In this document: one piece after another, positions 11,087-28,449 of the stretch
How the letters are laid out: each line of letters starts with the position of its first letter
Position numbering within the stretch: position 1 is the first letter of the stretch
NCBI GenBank assembly: GCA_002104985.1
Contig: MCGO01000036.1
Span: 62,001-126,000, forward strand
Origin: Rhizoclosmatium globosum
Lineage: Eukaryota; Chytridiomycota; Chytridiomycetes; Chytridiales; Chytriomycetaceae
Reading direction: 5' to 3'
DNA length: 64,000 bases
Program-made: the position numbers and the translations under genes
Notes under the pieces: generated by a model
What the model was told of the DNA's origin: nothing
Seen by the model: only the letters and a program-made list of their open reading frames with translations
The model's database searches: none

Positions 11087-11467
11087 TGAGATTTTAAGAA
11101 TAGCTTACCGACGTCCTTTTCTTGTGTTATTTATGGTTGATAAAGTTCCAATCCTTGAAGTTCTGGTTGCAAGCGTTGGTGTTTGCCTTGTATGGCCTAG
11201 TTAACGCCACTGCTTGGTTTCAATGTAAATGGATCAGTCTTGTGACTGCCAAACAACACACATCAGCTGATTATCATGCGTAAGAATGGAACGTATCAAC
11301 CAATAAGAATCAAAGTCTGTCCAAGCCAAGGAGATGTAAGCTCTTTCATTGATTTTTTCAACAAACTCGGAACAATTCCAACCAATCGTTATAAACATAA
11401 AATTCACATCTTTGTGTGTGGGTGTTATCTTAAATCTTGTCTCAAACAGGACCTTGCTTAACAAACT
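11087..11467. other. Intergenic region between TMEM231 and the ferric-reductase gene
   Basis: There is no convincing coding sequence here; the short frames show no recognisable motif. The region is AT-rich and presumably holds the end of TMEM231 and the promoter of the downstream gene. I see no repeat or RNA signature. Confidence 0.6.
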
Positions 11468-13450
11468 ATGAAATACTCAAGATCCCAACTCATCTTTGGA
11501 GCAGTGTCGCTCGCCATCTTCCCAGCGTCGTTCGTCTTTGTCTGGTTCCTCATTGACAATACTCGGTGGTGCCTCTCCGATATGTGCGTGGATTGGAAAA
11601 TGCACAACATGGGTCCAACCCTGAAGAACTCGTTAATCTTCTTCTACGCGTTCCTCACTGCAACTCTTTCGGTTTCAGAAGCTTCCCGTCGAATCCCTCA
11701 GCTAAAGCGTGTCTTAATGCAACCCATCTCGAAAGCTTCATCAGTCACTGTTGCTGAAGTGGTTTGGTTCGTTCTGGCTCTGGTGGTTGCTGCTGGTTGT
11801 GCTGCGATGGGTTTCATGCTTATGTGGAACAATATGCTGTCCAAGTTGAAGCCAGGCGCTAAAATTAATTATTCTTTCTCTACAGCAAACTACCTGTTTA
11901 ATGCGTCTGGTGACGCACTCGCCGTGTTGATGGGATTCGTTATGATTCCAGTCTCAAAGAATTCTTTCCTCGCTACTTTTTTCAATCTCCCGTATACTGC
12001 GATGGCTCGCGTTCACATTTGGATTGGTCGCGCTCTTTGGTGGCTGGTGGTGGTCCATTTTGTTGATGGATGTATGAAGTACGCTCTCAATAACCAAGAT
12101 GTACTTAACTTGATTCGAGTCCCTGTAACGGCCAAGTGGGGTGGCCATGACTACGCTGGTCCACTTGGATTAACTGCGGCTATTTCTCTTCTGATTGTCA
12201 CTTTAACCTCATTGGATTTTGTCCGTCGCAAGTTCTTCAACGTGTTTTACTACACACATTTTTTGGTGTTTGTCTTTGTACTCTTCGCATACTTGCACGC
12301 ATCAAACACCATCTATTACATTTTGCCAGGTTAGTTGAATTGTTCTTGGTTTGTTTGGGTCACAATCTAATTTTTATGACCGTAGGCTTACTAATGTACA
12401 CTATTGATGGATTTATGCGCCTCCACTCTCGCTTCTCTCCAAGAGACAAGGTCTCAAACGTTATCTTTGAAGAATGTGGCTACATTACTCTCACTTTTGC
12501 AACCAAGAAAGCAGCCGCCACTCGTCCCGGACAATTCATGCGTGTCTGCTTCCCTGAAGTGTCTGCATACGAGTTTCATCCATGGTCCGTCGTTAATGCC
12601 AGCGCTGATAGTGTTACATTTTTGTTCGCAACTACTAGCGACAATATGAAGGAGTGGACTTGGAAATTACAAGCCTTGTTGACTGAACGTGTGGCCGCCG
12701 GGACTGTCGGCAGCCTCGAAGTGTGCTTGCAAGGGCCATTTGGAAGCGAAATCGGGTTCTTGTCTCCAGTTGGAGAAGTTGGTAAAAAGAAACCGACATG
12801 TATGTTTTTTATGTTGGCGGAACTGGAGTTTCTGCTTCAATTCAAGGAATTGAGAAGGTTCTTGCCTGCGAAAGAGCTAGGGTGATTTTGGTTTGGTCTG
12901 CCAGAATAATTGGGATGGAGCACCTGTCTCATGTCAAGAAGCTAATTGCGAAGGGGAAGGAGACGAGTGCAACCTGGTTGTTGAGCTCTATGAAACTCAC
13001 GGAGGCAGTACTGCTATTAGCTCTCAGGCCTTTGAGACTATCACGGCTACAAAACTTAATAGCGAAGAAAGTTCTCAGAATGGTTCACAAAAACGCGTTT
13101 CAGGATTTAACTTAGACAATGATGCGGAACTTCAGGGAACACATGGATACACTGCTGCGATTAGCGTTGAATCCTTTGGCATTAGTACAACTTCTAAGCT
13201 TGCTTGCGAAAAAGCTTTGGTGGAGACTGATTTGGCAGGTTATCAAGTTCATCACCAACGCTCAAACCTACTCGAACTTTTGCGGCAGCACGTTCCAGAA
13301 TTTGCCTTGGATATTGCCACCGTAGACATCGGCATATTTGTTTGCGGATCTGGGGGCCTCACGAAGCATGCTCTTGAAAGTGTCTCCACGTTCAAGAAAG
13401 AAAACAAGAACGTGAAGATAGATTTGGTTGTCGAGTCATTTGCTCTATGA
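11468..13450 (+). CDS. Ferric reductase / NADPH oxidase-type flavocytochrome
   Basis: Exon 1 (11468 to about 12330) encodes a multi-pass membrane region with two His pairs, H(x13)H in HIWIGRALWWLVVVH and HFLVFVFVLFAYLH, which suits two stacked hemes. After an intron ending at 12386 come LLMYTIDGFMRLHSRF, GQFMRVCFPE and HPWSVVNA (FAD-binding HPxS), LQGPFGSE, VFYVGGTGVSAS (NAD(P)H-binding Gly motif) and the terminal IFVCGSGGLTKHAL. The enzyme should move electrons from NADPH through FAD and heme across a membrane, to iron or oxygen; the two uses cannot be told apart here. No EF-hands are seen. One-base losses near 12797 and 12955 interrupt the frame. Confidence 0.8.
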
Positions 13451-13599
13451 ACTTTATGTCTCTATACTTGGACTTTATTGCTTCCTGAATATATTATTAT
13501 AATTTATAAATCGTGTTGGAAGACACGGCTTTAATTTCAGGAATCTGGTAAACATTTTCGTTCTTTTGGTTTCAATGAAAATCCATGAAAATCCATAAG

Positions 13600-15429
13600 A
13601 TGAACGAAGTCCAAGACACCTCAGTCTTTCCAGCGTCAGGGAACTCAAACACTTCCACCACAAACAATATACAGCTTCTGGAGCAGTTTTATTTGCAGAT
13701 GAAGAGCGATATTGGTCTTGAAGTACCTGAGCCTGATATACCAAAGGACAAATATAAGGCCGCCCTAGCCGCAGTCGCTGGGGCCGTTGCAACTGAGATG
13801 GACCTTCGTGAAAAAGGTGCCGAGGTCGGGACGGCAGAGAAGCCAGGTATCCAGGATGTAGTGGGTCGTATCTTGCGTGCAGGTTGGAAGATCTCCTTTC
13901 CTCAACTGGTGCTTACATTCTCCTGTTATAAATAGCACTGGATGCTGTCGATCCAGGTTTTGAGGCTGGGGATACCGATTCTGGAGGATTCGTGTTGTTC
14001 AAGGAATGCCACCTTCCTGCTGTGTATCAACCTCCAACAAAAGAAGACCCGAAAGGAACTCTCAAACTACCGTTTCATTATCCAATTCCAGGAAAAGCCG
14101 ACTTTGGGTTTGGTCTTGCGCAGTCCGGCTCAACAAGGTCGGCATACGGCAGTACAGAGAATGGGAATGGTCTGATGCAAAGGATGCTCCATTCAGCTTG
14201 CCGTTTATATCTCCTGTTGAAGTCAAGACATTCAACTCAATTTACTCTGGTGAAAATGCCGAAACAGGTAATAATGCGATGCTTCAAACTGCTTCATGCA
14301 CTGTGTATTCCATGATGCGTGTATTACCATATCTGTCGGACGACGAAAAACGACTCATCTTTGGTGATAATATTGTCATGTATGGTCTCTTACTCACTCA
14401 CAAGACTGCCGTTTAATTAATGTCTCGCCATTGAATTTCTGTATGGGCGGAAAATTCACTGTTTGTTCCAGTGAACTTCAATCTACCAACGGAACTGTGA
14501 TGAACAATCCTTTCGTGAAATTGATCACAGGATTCACTTTCGAAAGCGTCAGGATTCTCAGGCATCTTCGTAAGCTCATGAACCGATTCTCAGCTCCGCC
14601 ACTCTATTGTTGGTTGCCTGTTGAAGCTTACAAGACAATAATTAAGGAACGTAACGGACCAGTTACATACCGCCAAACGTTCACCAATCCCATCATCAAA
14701 TCTGGGTGCTTCTACTTTCGTATATATGCTTCGGCATTCTCAAAAACCACGTTTACTCGTGTTGATGCTCTTGATGCAGCATTCGCAAAGCAAAGAAACT
14801 CTGAATTTGTGAATCCATTCGAGGGTTGGATCTTTGCAAGGCCATTTATGGCTGTTCCCGACTATGGATTGAGTCTACATGATATTCTTCACTCAAATCA
14901 GAAAGCGACATTCAAGATGGTCCAAAACCTCGTTCAATCTCTCACCGAAAAGTCGCTGGTTCCACTTACCACCGTTCAGTACTGTCACATGGACATCCGT
15001 CAGGAAATATCTGTGTTAAAGATTTGGAAGGTTGGACCGATGCTCGTCTGATTGATTATGATTTCGCAACAGTGACAAAGGGAAAGATCTAAATCCGATG
15101 GATAAAAGCAATATTCGTATCCAAAGAGGAAATAGTGCATGTCCTCAGTGACATTTGGATGGTTGGGATTGTGCTTTTAAGTTGAGTCAATATGTTGACG
15201 GAATCGGATTTGACTTGATAAGAGTATTACAACACACATTGGTATTGAAGGTTGGGTTGAGGAAAGGTTGGCAAATGCTCTCGCCCAAGCTGCTGTGAAC
15301 AATAGTGTTCAGACGGAGCTGAATGTAAACTTATTGCGTGTAATTTCTGGTTGTTTGAAAGTGGATCCAAATCGTCGAATGTGTTTGGACCAGATCGTCG
15401 AGAATGTTGACAGTTGGAAATGCAATTAG
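13600..15429 (+). pseudogene. FunK1-like protein kinase, copy 3 (degraded)
   Basis: Exon 1 13600-13882 and exon 2 from 13936 follow the family intron. The N-terminus (MNEVQDTSVFPASGN) matches copy 2. The frame breaks near 14150, at 14410 (ACTGCCGTTTAATT, two bases fewer than copy 1) and near 15000 (CCGTCAGG for CCGTCCAGG), with several more breaks between 15080 and 15240. The terminal CLKVDPNRRMCL-type motif and a TAG at 15427 can still be traced. The density of defects beyond 15000 is higher than elsewhere, so this copy is probably a real pseudogene. Confidence 0.75.
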
Positions 15430-15473
15430 CAAGTTCAGAATCTGGCAATTTATTTTATCAACATAATAAAGCT

Positions 15474-20833
<5,360 letters not shown>

Positions 20834-21515
20834 CAGTCACTCGCTTGTTGTCGTCTTTTTTGACAAGAGAAAATCAAATCAAATCGAATCAAAAAACAAC
20901 AATTGTATTTGAATTACTTGCTCCTTTCAGGATGCTGTCATAAATCCACTTTCTTCTTCCTTCTTATCGCCAGTCTCATGCATGACCCCTTCAATGTGCA
21001 CTCCTTCCATCATTATATCAAAGACTCACATCAGCCATACAAGCAACAAGAATGATGGGTTCTCCCGTCTTGAATCCCCAACCAATCCACCCAAAAAGAT
21101 CCCCATCCAATCCAACTCGACCAACGCCCGAAATTCTTCAACTTCTTGATGGACGCTACTCCATTTTCAGCAAGATCATTGTTCAGTGCCTCCATTCTAG
21201 TCCTATACACATCCTCAGGAATCTATGTACGAATATTCAAAATGTTGAATGATCTTTCTCCGCACACAGACCAGATGCCGCATCTCGCATGCCTTATCTC
21301 CCAAGAACTCTGGGAGGCTGCTAGGTGTGTGGGGTTGAGAATGGGAGGCTCATCTCTAAGTAGACGTTTCGATAGGTTATTAGGGAAACATGAGAGTGTT
21401 TTTTTGTGAGGTTTGGGTGGCGTTGGCCGTTTGAGTGGTTTCCGCCATCAAAATTGTTGCAGCCAATGTTGGAGATGCGGCATAGGATTTTATTACTTCT
21501 GTTATTCCTAACGCT
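20834..21515. other. Region between the ABCC gene and permease 1, with a gene fragment
   Basis: Besides the fragment annotated at 21000-21325, I see only an AT-rich stretch (20870-20960) that may be the ABCC promoter, and about 100 bp at the end of permease 1. No intact gene is present. Confidence 0.5.
21000..21325 (-). pseudogene. Partial copy of the unrecognised membrane-protein gene at 23885-24840
   Basis: About 200 bp (21037-21240) match 24355-24560 at roughly 80 percent: both share AAGCAACAAGAATGATGGG, CTCCCGTCTTGAATCCC and CCGAAATTCTTCAACTTCTT. A second patch near 21296 (CCTTATCTCCCAAGAACTCTGG) matches 24612. The copy lacks the first and last exons and has lost the frame. It lies on the other side of permease 1 from the full gene, so the pair probably arose by a local duplication. 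Confidence 0.7.
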
Positions 21516-23641
21516 TTATTTGGGACTAACACTGGCTTTCTGTGCCGCCTCACTGGCTTTACTCGTTGATTTATTCCCAATCGACGACTTTTTTGATGCC
21601 ATGCTTTCCTTCATCAGTGAGTCAAGCTGTTTTCGTATGAATCTATAGAGCAAATCGTCTGTTAGAAGGCTCCGAAACCAACATACGCAACATAAACTTA
21701 CAGTTCTCTGGAGAATCTTCCAATAGACTCGAAGGTAGAAATAGTAGAATGGAAGTAGGCCATATATCCAAGTGTGATGTAAAGCATGCACCATTGCCAG
21801 TAGAGCTCCAACACAACATTGCAACTGAAGCATAATTAGTTCACATTAAATTAACGTGTACATGCCCAAGAAAGCTACTGCGATTACAAAATTGATGACT
21901 GCAATATGGATTCCAACAAATGGGACTTTGAAGGCCGTGGTAATGAGGGAAGCCTGTTGATGAAACCCTCAATACTACATATTCCAAACACACAAATACA
22001 CAAACCTCATTCGAAGTCGAATAAAAACAAGCGGATGGATAATATACGCCGTCAGCGCAAATATCGTACCAGCAGAGTTGATAATCGTCAAAGTATTTGG
22101 GTTCGGCGAATACTGCAATATGAACGAAATACCAATCCAAACTATAGACGTGAGACACATTGCCGTATACGGTGCCCCATTCCTTGTCGTCAACGACAAC
22201 AAAGGCGGCATATACCCACCTCGACTCATCCCATAATATACCTCACACACGCATAATAAATCGCAAGCTGCGACGCCAACACGGACGGAACAGAAATAAG
22301 CGTCACAGCCTGATGATCCGACAACCGAAACACAGTCGCCATCACGTCACCTTAAATAAATACAACGCACACTAAATAAAAAAAAAACTTTTACCAAACG
22401 GAAAAACCGACGCTCGAAGCCCCGAAACCCCTGGCGGCATCCCCGCCGTGACCACCATCGAAACCCAACTCAACACCAACAACGTCCCATTTGCAGCCCC
22501 ATTCCTCTCGGCAAACACTCCCAATCTCTGTCGTCTCCTCTACACAACATGGCATGCCTCAAAGCAAATCAACAGGTATAACGTATACGGCAGCGATAGA
22601 ACAACACCTTAATTCCATACGGCAGAAACGCGGTCGAGACTGCCGTAGTTCCATCTGAATACGTGATGGTAGTGTTGAACACGCTGCTAAAGTCGAAGTT
22701 TTGGGATACGACACAGAGTGGTATGACGGCTAGTAAACATGATATCGCGCTTAAGCAAACAAGTAAGTTCAAGGTGAGTTTGGGAGATAGATTGATGACG
22801 CTGCAGAGAAGGACGCTTGCGATCCAGTATAGAACGTTATATTGTAGTTCGGTGTTGAATATAGTCTGGAAGGCGATGCCAACTGATAAGATTTAAGAGT
22901 CAGATTATGGATAAGTATGAGGACTTTACCAAAATTCGTCGCTTCGGCGCCGATGAATACCATATCAAACGTGTAAGCGTATCCAATAATGCAAGCGACG
23001 GATCCATGAAACGCGGCATTTGCATAACTCGCAGATCCTATTTTTTATGAAGTTAAAACAAAAGGTTTGTTCCCCGCAACTCCACACCTGAAGCAAACGG
23101 CATCGCAGTCGCAAGTTCAGTCAACGTCAACGAAACAGTAATCATCAGCAACGACGTGAACACATGGGCCTATTTTCCCCAACCCCCCCAAAATGGGATT
23201 GTCAAATTTAGTCATCAGCCCCCTTGTACATCTCACCCAACAACACAGCCGTGTATCACTTACGACAATCATGGATCCAAGCCCATACGCATACGCAGAG
23301 TTAAACCCAACAAACTCGCCACTGATGACCGTACCAACAACAAATCCCCAGACATGGATCGATTTGGCAAAGGCTGGAAGGAGTTTCCGTTTCTCTGGAT
23401 ATCAAGTAGAATCAGCAACAACCTCTCAAACACGAGGTAAAAAAAAAAGGGTTGTCAGTTATTTGGTCGTACCGAGGTACACTCCTTTGCGTCTTTCCAA
23501 GCGCAACATTGGCCGATGTTTCCGTCCCGGCTTTCCTTGCGGTACCAGTTGTTCCACCTCCTTCTGAAATGGATACCATTTTGCTACCAGCCCCAGTTGT
23601 CTAGTTGTCAAGTTGACCCCTGACTTCTCCTTACGGTCCAT
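21516..23641 (-). CDS. APC-superfamily amino-acid/amine permease, copy 1
   Basis: A split gene with short introns. In order it encodes KGVYLGT, a first helix region (VWGFVVGTVISGEFVGFNSAY), SLTLTELATAMPFAS, ACIIGYAYTFDMVFIGAEAT, VLYWIASVLLCSVINLSPK and LPYTLYLLICFEA. It ends with YSPNPNTLTIINSAGTIF, a last pair of helices and a Ser/Lys-rich tail. The two paralogues at 50739-52640 and 52923-54940 share every block. The family resembles LAT-like and ethanolamine-type permeases; the substrate is not predictable. Several exons are out of frame with one another (for instance near 22540 and 22195), so the reading frame needs correction. Confidence 0.7.
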
Positions 23642-23884
23642 GATGTTGGAAGTGAGAAGTTATGAAGTACAAACGAGATTGTCAATTTCTTGGGGGCCGC
23701 GTAAATCAATAGAGTTCAAATGAGATCCAAAAATAAGGGAATATGCACTTCTTTTTTTAAGCGCTTGTAAAAATTACTGTTTTCATTCAGGGGATTGATA
23801 AAAGAGTCTATTTATTTCTTTCATAGAAGAATAAGGCTACTATACAAAACCCCTGATACTATTCATTTTTGATGGGGGATAAAA

Positions 23885-24840
23885 TCATATGGGGAATTCT
23901 AAGAAGGATTGCCTGTCTAAACAGTGACAGCAATACCGCTCTGGATTTGACCAGAACAGCCTCTCTTGCTTTTGAGTTACGGCTTGAGTATGGTTACCAC
24001 CAGCCTTGTCGACAACAACCAACTCAATCTTAGTGCCGTCAGTGTTCTTCTCATAGACTGGCAACGCTTCGCCTACAACCTGAACGCCTTCCAATGGAAC
24101 TTCCGTGGGCAAGATTTCGTAGTAGTTGAGAGTACAAGTCAAGAGAGTCTGTAGCTCTCCGTTTCTCCATGGAAGCATCTTGCAATACCATCCACGACCA
24201 GCGCTGCATCCTCTTCATTCCATCTCTCAGTGTGCTCCTTGACCATCTCAACATACTGTCCACACATATGGAATTAGTGTTGATTTAATAATTACGTCAA
24301 AGATCAAAAGACTCACATCTGCAGTCATGGGCATCCACATCAACACAATCTTGGCAAACACACAAGCAACAAGAATGATGGGTTCTCCCGTCTTGAATCC
24401 CGCAACCAATCCACCCAAAAAGATAGTCCATCCAATCCAATTTGACCATCGTCCGAAATTCTTCAACTTCTTCATCGAAGCAACCCCGTTCGTCGCAAGG
24501 TCTTCGTTGAGAGCAATCATACGATTACGATACACGTCTTCAGGGATCTACATTCAGATACAAAATTAAGTGTTTTGAACTCTATCATCTCTCGTCCCCT
24601 TCCCTCCCTCACCTTATCACCCAAGAACTCTGGTCTCTCCAACGAGTAATAGTCAGGTGCATTTTCCAAGTGCATACGGACACAACACAAGGCACGAGTT
24701 CCCTTGGGGACCTTGTACTTGATTGGCAAGAAGTAGTCGGGGTCTGGGTTCCTGCGGGAACCGTAATTGACTGGTGGACGACCGAATGGGTCTGGGGCTT
24801 CGATTTCAGAGGCGCCTGGGATAGGTGGAGCGAAATTCAT
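23885..24840 (-). CDS. Unrecognised protein with two membrane segments
   Basis: I do not recognise the family. The protein starts MNFAPPIPGASEIEAPDPFG. It has a soluble part (GTRALCCVRMHLENAPDYYS), then IPEDVYRNRMIALNEDLA and two hydrophobic helices (WSNWIGWTIFLGGLVAGF and PIILVACVFAKIVLMWMP). A hydrophilic end follows (YVEMVKEHTERWNEEDAA, then TCTLNYYEILPTEVPLEG). Introns end near 24545 and 24265. A frame change near 24175 separates the last exon part. The start at 24840 was chosen because the upstream frame is low-complexity and unlike protein. A broken partial copy lies at 21000-21325. Confidence 0.6.
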
Positions 24841-25354
24841 TTGAAGGTAACTTGTTGGGAGGAGAGGGGATAGGCGATTGGGTCCTTTTATCACTTTTTT
24901 TTTGAGGCTGATATCACAATCTCCGTCTTGAGTGCTTTTGGTTCGACTACAATTTGATTTGTGCCGCAAAGAGGCACTCAAACGGCAAAAGTGATATGCT
25001 TTCCTCGAAAAAGTATTGTTTGAAAAATTGGGGAACTTTTCTGGACGATTAAACACTCAAACGGACAATTTCCAGATAATCCTCCGCTATGGAAAGGAAA
25101 TTAGCTGTAGAGTCAAGTCAGGAAACTCAGGCCAGGAAAGTCAGGACAGGTTAAGTAAACTCAGGAAAGTCAGGTCAGGCAAGATCTAAGTCTAAGTTAT
25201 AGGTCAGGCAAGATCAGGTCAGGCAAAGTCAAGTCAGGTCAGGAAAGCCTTAACTTAACTTAACTTAACCTAGCCTAGGAGATAAAGAAAATAGATTTTG
25301 CTTATTTGCAAATATAAAAAGGATAAAAGAGTTGATGCAGTTTATTGATATTTC
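24841..25354. other. Intergenic region with promoter and GTCAGG repeats
   Basis: The first ~230 bp are the upstream region of the minus-strand gene ending at 24840. The rest holds the short direct repeats annotated at 25110-25275 and the 3' flank of the peroxygenase gene. No coding sequence is evident. Confidence 0.5.
25110..25275 (+). repeat. Irregular tandem repeat of GTCAGG / GGTCAGGCAAGATC
   Basis: About ten copies of CAGG preceded by GT, GG or CT follow one another, with higher-order copies of GGTCAGGCAAGATC. The tract ends in four TTAAC units before CCTAGCCTAGG. It could bind a protein through the repeated motif, but nothing in the window shows this. Confidence 0.7.
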
Positions 25355-26204
25355 TCAAATTCCTTCAGGAAACAACGATTGTGAAGTAATGGAAACGTTA
25401 GAAGCCACATAATTGACCAAAGCAGAAGTGACAGCGGTTTGGCTGGGTGTCCAATTCATTGGGATACGTTCTTCGAGCAGGAATGACTTCAGTACATCGA
25501 TAGAAACCCGTGGATCATTTGTTGCGGCACCTCCAAAAACAGTTAGCACAAGTGCGGCGTGACTGAAACTATCGAATGCCGCTGCAAGATCATAATTGAA
25601 TAAAAACGTGGGATTTGACACTGCAGACGCCATTCGTGCATTCTTGAGACCCACTGCGAATTCATACATTCCCATAGTTTTCCCGTCCTTTGAAAACGAC
25701 AAGAAGTTATTGACATTTGCAGGCTGCACTGTGACGGCATCTCCCCAAAATGCATCGTTTCGGGTTAAAGACGCATCGTGCTCCTCCGCAAAAGAACGAT
25801 TAGCGCCAGATGCATGTGTGTTTAAATCAGTCAAATCAAAGCGAAGGATCCCATCCGATCCCAATGTTCCAAAGCGAGACAATGCATCCATGATAAGAAG
25901 TTTTGAGGTTGTGTTATCGAGACCTGCCTCGTGGAAGGGCGAGTACAGCTGGCGAAATGAGATACCATGGCCTGAGTTTGGAATGATCCCATGGTTGGAA
26001 AGTGTGTTTCTAGTCCATAACATCACCATTATGTTGCCAAGGCCGAAGAGCCTATTTATTTACTTACAAGAATGAGCATGGAGAGCGAGCTCCGTTGGAG
26101 GGGACACCAAGGTAGGGATAAGAATGCCAGTAGCTAGCATTGAGAGCGCTTGTTACGTGTGCTAGGGCAATAATGAGAACCGGGAGGAGATCGCACTTGT
26201 TCAT
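25355..26204 (-). CDS. Secreted heme-thiolate peroxygenase (UPO/chloroperoxidase family)
   Basis: Exon 1 is 26204-26068 and exon 2 is 26009-25355, giving 263 residues, the length of short UPOs. An N-terminal signal peptide (MNKCDLLPVLIIALAHVTS) precedes RSPCSFLNTLSNHGIIP. Its Cys corresponds to the heme-ligand Cys of the family's PCP motif, here PCS. The conserved EHDAS motif, with the acid-base and Mg-binding residues, is present in FAEEHDASLTRNDAFW. The end (FLLEERIPMNWTP) also fits. Such enzymes use hydrogen peroxide to oxygenate or halogenate organic substrates outside the cell. The frame is clean across the spliced exons. The gene is head to head with a dioxygenase-like gene. Confidence 0.85.
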
Positions 26205-28333
26205 GACAGGTTTTTTTTGGAAAGAGCAGATATCTTCTTCAAACCATTATCAGCAGATGGGTGTCTTAGCCACAACTCTTTGGTGGACGTTCTCGTTGCT
26301 GGTGAGGTACTTAAGGTTTCTGAGCTTGCGCTGATTGTGATAACGAAGCACGGGCTTGTGTTTCTCGAGCAAATTCGGGGATCTCAGCTTTGGACTGTTG
26401 TTCACGACACAAGTGGTAGTGCAGACCTCCCGCCTCTCGATTGTAGCACAAAGACAAAGATACGCACTGTAGATGGGTATGTATATCCAATGCAGAGGAA
26501 GATTACTTTATGCCAACTCACCCTTGATCCCACCATGGTACATTACCGTACATAGAACATGCAACGACTTGAATCACCCATGGTCTGGCTCTCGCTTCTA
26601 TCGCTTTGGTCGCGCTTCTCCATTGGAAGATGTTAAGTCTGATACCTTTATTGGCGTTGGCGGACTTCCAAATCCACGTACACTCGCTCACAATCTACTC
26701 GCAAGAAAAAACGGTGAAACAACATACGCACCACAACAGAATTTGATTGCCGCAGCATGGATTCAATTCCAAACTCATGATTGGTTTCAACACATGAATT
26801 CACCCAAGTCAGGAGATACCATCAATGTCCCGGTTTTAATCGGCGACCCAGTAAGTTAAATCGATATCCATTGAATTCATTTTAATTGTAGACTGTAAAG
26901 ATGTGGAAGGCATTCGGAGCAAACGTTATGTCAATCTCCAAGACACTCCAAGACACAACTGGCAGCAAAAAGGTTCCTTTAGCATACCAAAACAATCAAA
27001 CACATTGGTGGGATTTGTCACAAGTGTACGGAACAGATGCTGCCCTCCTTGACAAATTGCGAAGCCACAAAGGTGGAAAACTCATAATGGACTCACAAGA
27101 CTTGATTCCACTTGGCCCCAACGGCATTGAAATCACAGGATTCTCCAATAACTGGTGGCTCGGTCTTAGCTTGATGCACAATCTATTCGCTAAAAACCAC
27201 AACATGATTTGCGATAAGCTTGCGAAAGCGTATCCAACAATGACTGATGAGGATTTATTCCAGAAAGCGCGTTTAATTAACGCTGCGATATCAGCGAAAA
27301 TTCATACAACCGAATGGACGCCAGCATTATTGGCGAATGAGCACTTGTATACTGGAATGAATGCGAATTGGAGAGGTGTTGAAGCGTTGCAATATCCGCC
27401 TCTTGTGGGATACCAGAACCCAGATCCTATCAACGTGACCTACCAATTTCCTGAAGGTAAATCCAACACTCAGTTTATAGAATAGGTAACCAATTTTGAA
27501 CAGAATTTGTTGCATCTATCGAATGCACCCTTACTCCCTGAACAAATTCCATACAAGCCAATGGGTGGAAGCACAGCGACAAAGCAATTTGATTTGGGTT
27601 CGACCGCATTCGGTGGAAGTGGAGCCATACGCCAACAATAGTAATTATCCACTCGTTGTTAACCACATTCCCAAAACTAACATTATTACACCACCACCCA
27701 GCACCCTCCCAAACCTATTCAACAGTTTCGGCACAAACTTAATGGGTGCCCTCACTCTCAAAAACTACCCAACAGCATTAACAAACCTCCGCTCCCCACC
27801 GGCGAAACCATCGACCTCTCCACAATCGACCTCGTCCGCGACAGAGAACGCGGAATCCCACGATACAACGCATACAGACGCCTCATGAACCTTCCCCCGA
27901 AACTCCTCTTCTCCGACATATCCTCCGACCCGCAAACCGCCGCGGACCTCGCGCTGTTGTATGCCGGTGATATTGAGGCTGTGGATTTGCTGGTTGGTTC
28001 GTTGGCGGAGGATGCGCGGCCGACGGGGTTCGCGTTTTCGGAGACGACGTTTCGGTTGTTTATGAGTGTTGCGAGTCGCCGGATTTCGGCGGATCGGTTG
28101 TTTACGACGGATTATACGGCGGATGTGTATACCAGGTGGGGCTTGGAATTGTGGAGGCGGCGGATATGAAGAGTTTGCTAATTGGTGCGTTTCCGGAGTT
28201 GAAGGGGGCTGGGTTGGAGAAGGTGGCGAATCCGTTTTTGGTTTGGGATGATGCTGGTGTTCAAGGGAAGTGGGTTGAGATGGAAATGAGTGTGAAGAAG
28301 CAGTTGGATTTGGCCGTTGCACAGATGGGATAG
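26203..28333 (+). CDS. Alpha-dioxygenase-like heme peroxidase (fatty-acid dioxygenase)
   Basis: In order: LWTVVHDTSGSADLPP, then across an intron (about 26479-26552) CNDLNHPWSGSRFYRFGRA. Next come LIAAAWIQFQTHDWFQH (distal His region of animal-type heme peroxidases), THWWDLSQVYG, WWLGLSLMHNLFAKNHN, INAAISAKIHTTEWTP (proximal His) and DLVRDRERGIPRYN. The end is FSETTFRLFMSVASRRISADR. This order matches plant and fungal alpha-dioxygenases, which add oxygen to fatty acids. The start is uncertain: the ATG at 26203 needs one extra base in a T-run (26211-26218) to join the frame. The C-terminal half is split by frame changes near 27520, 27640, 27790 and 28140. Confidence 0.8.
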
Positions 28334-28449
28334 TGATGAGTTTTGCGTTGTAATTCATGAAGTTTGTGTTAAGATTAAATATATGGTCAAGTAAAAGCGT
28401 TTGAAGCCTTAAGTTACTTTATTAAAATTTCCTGCACCCATCTCATAAT

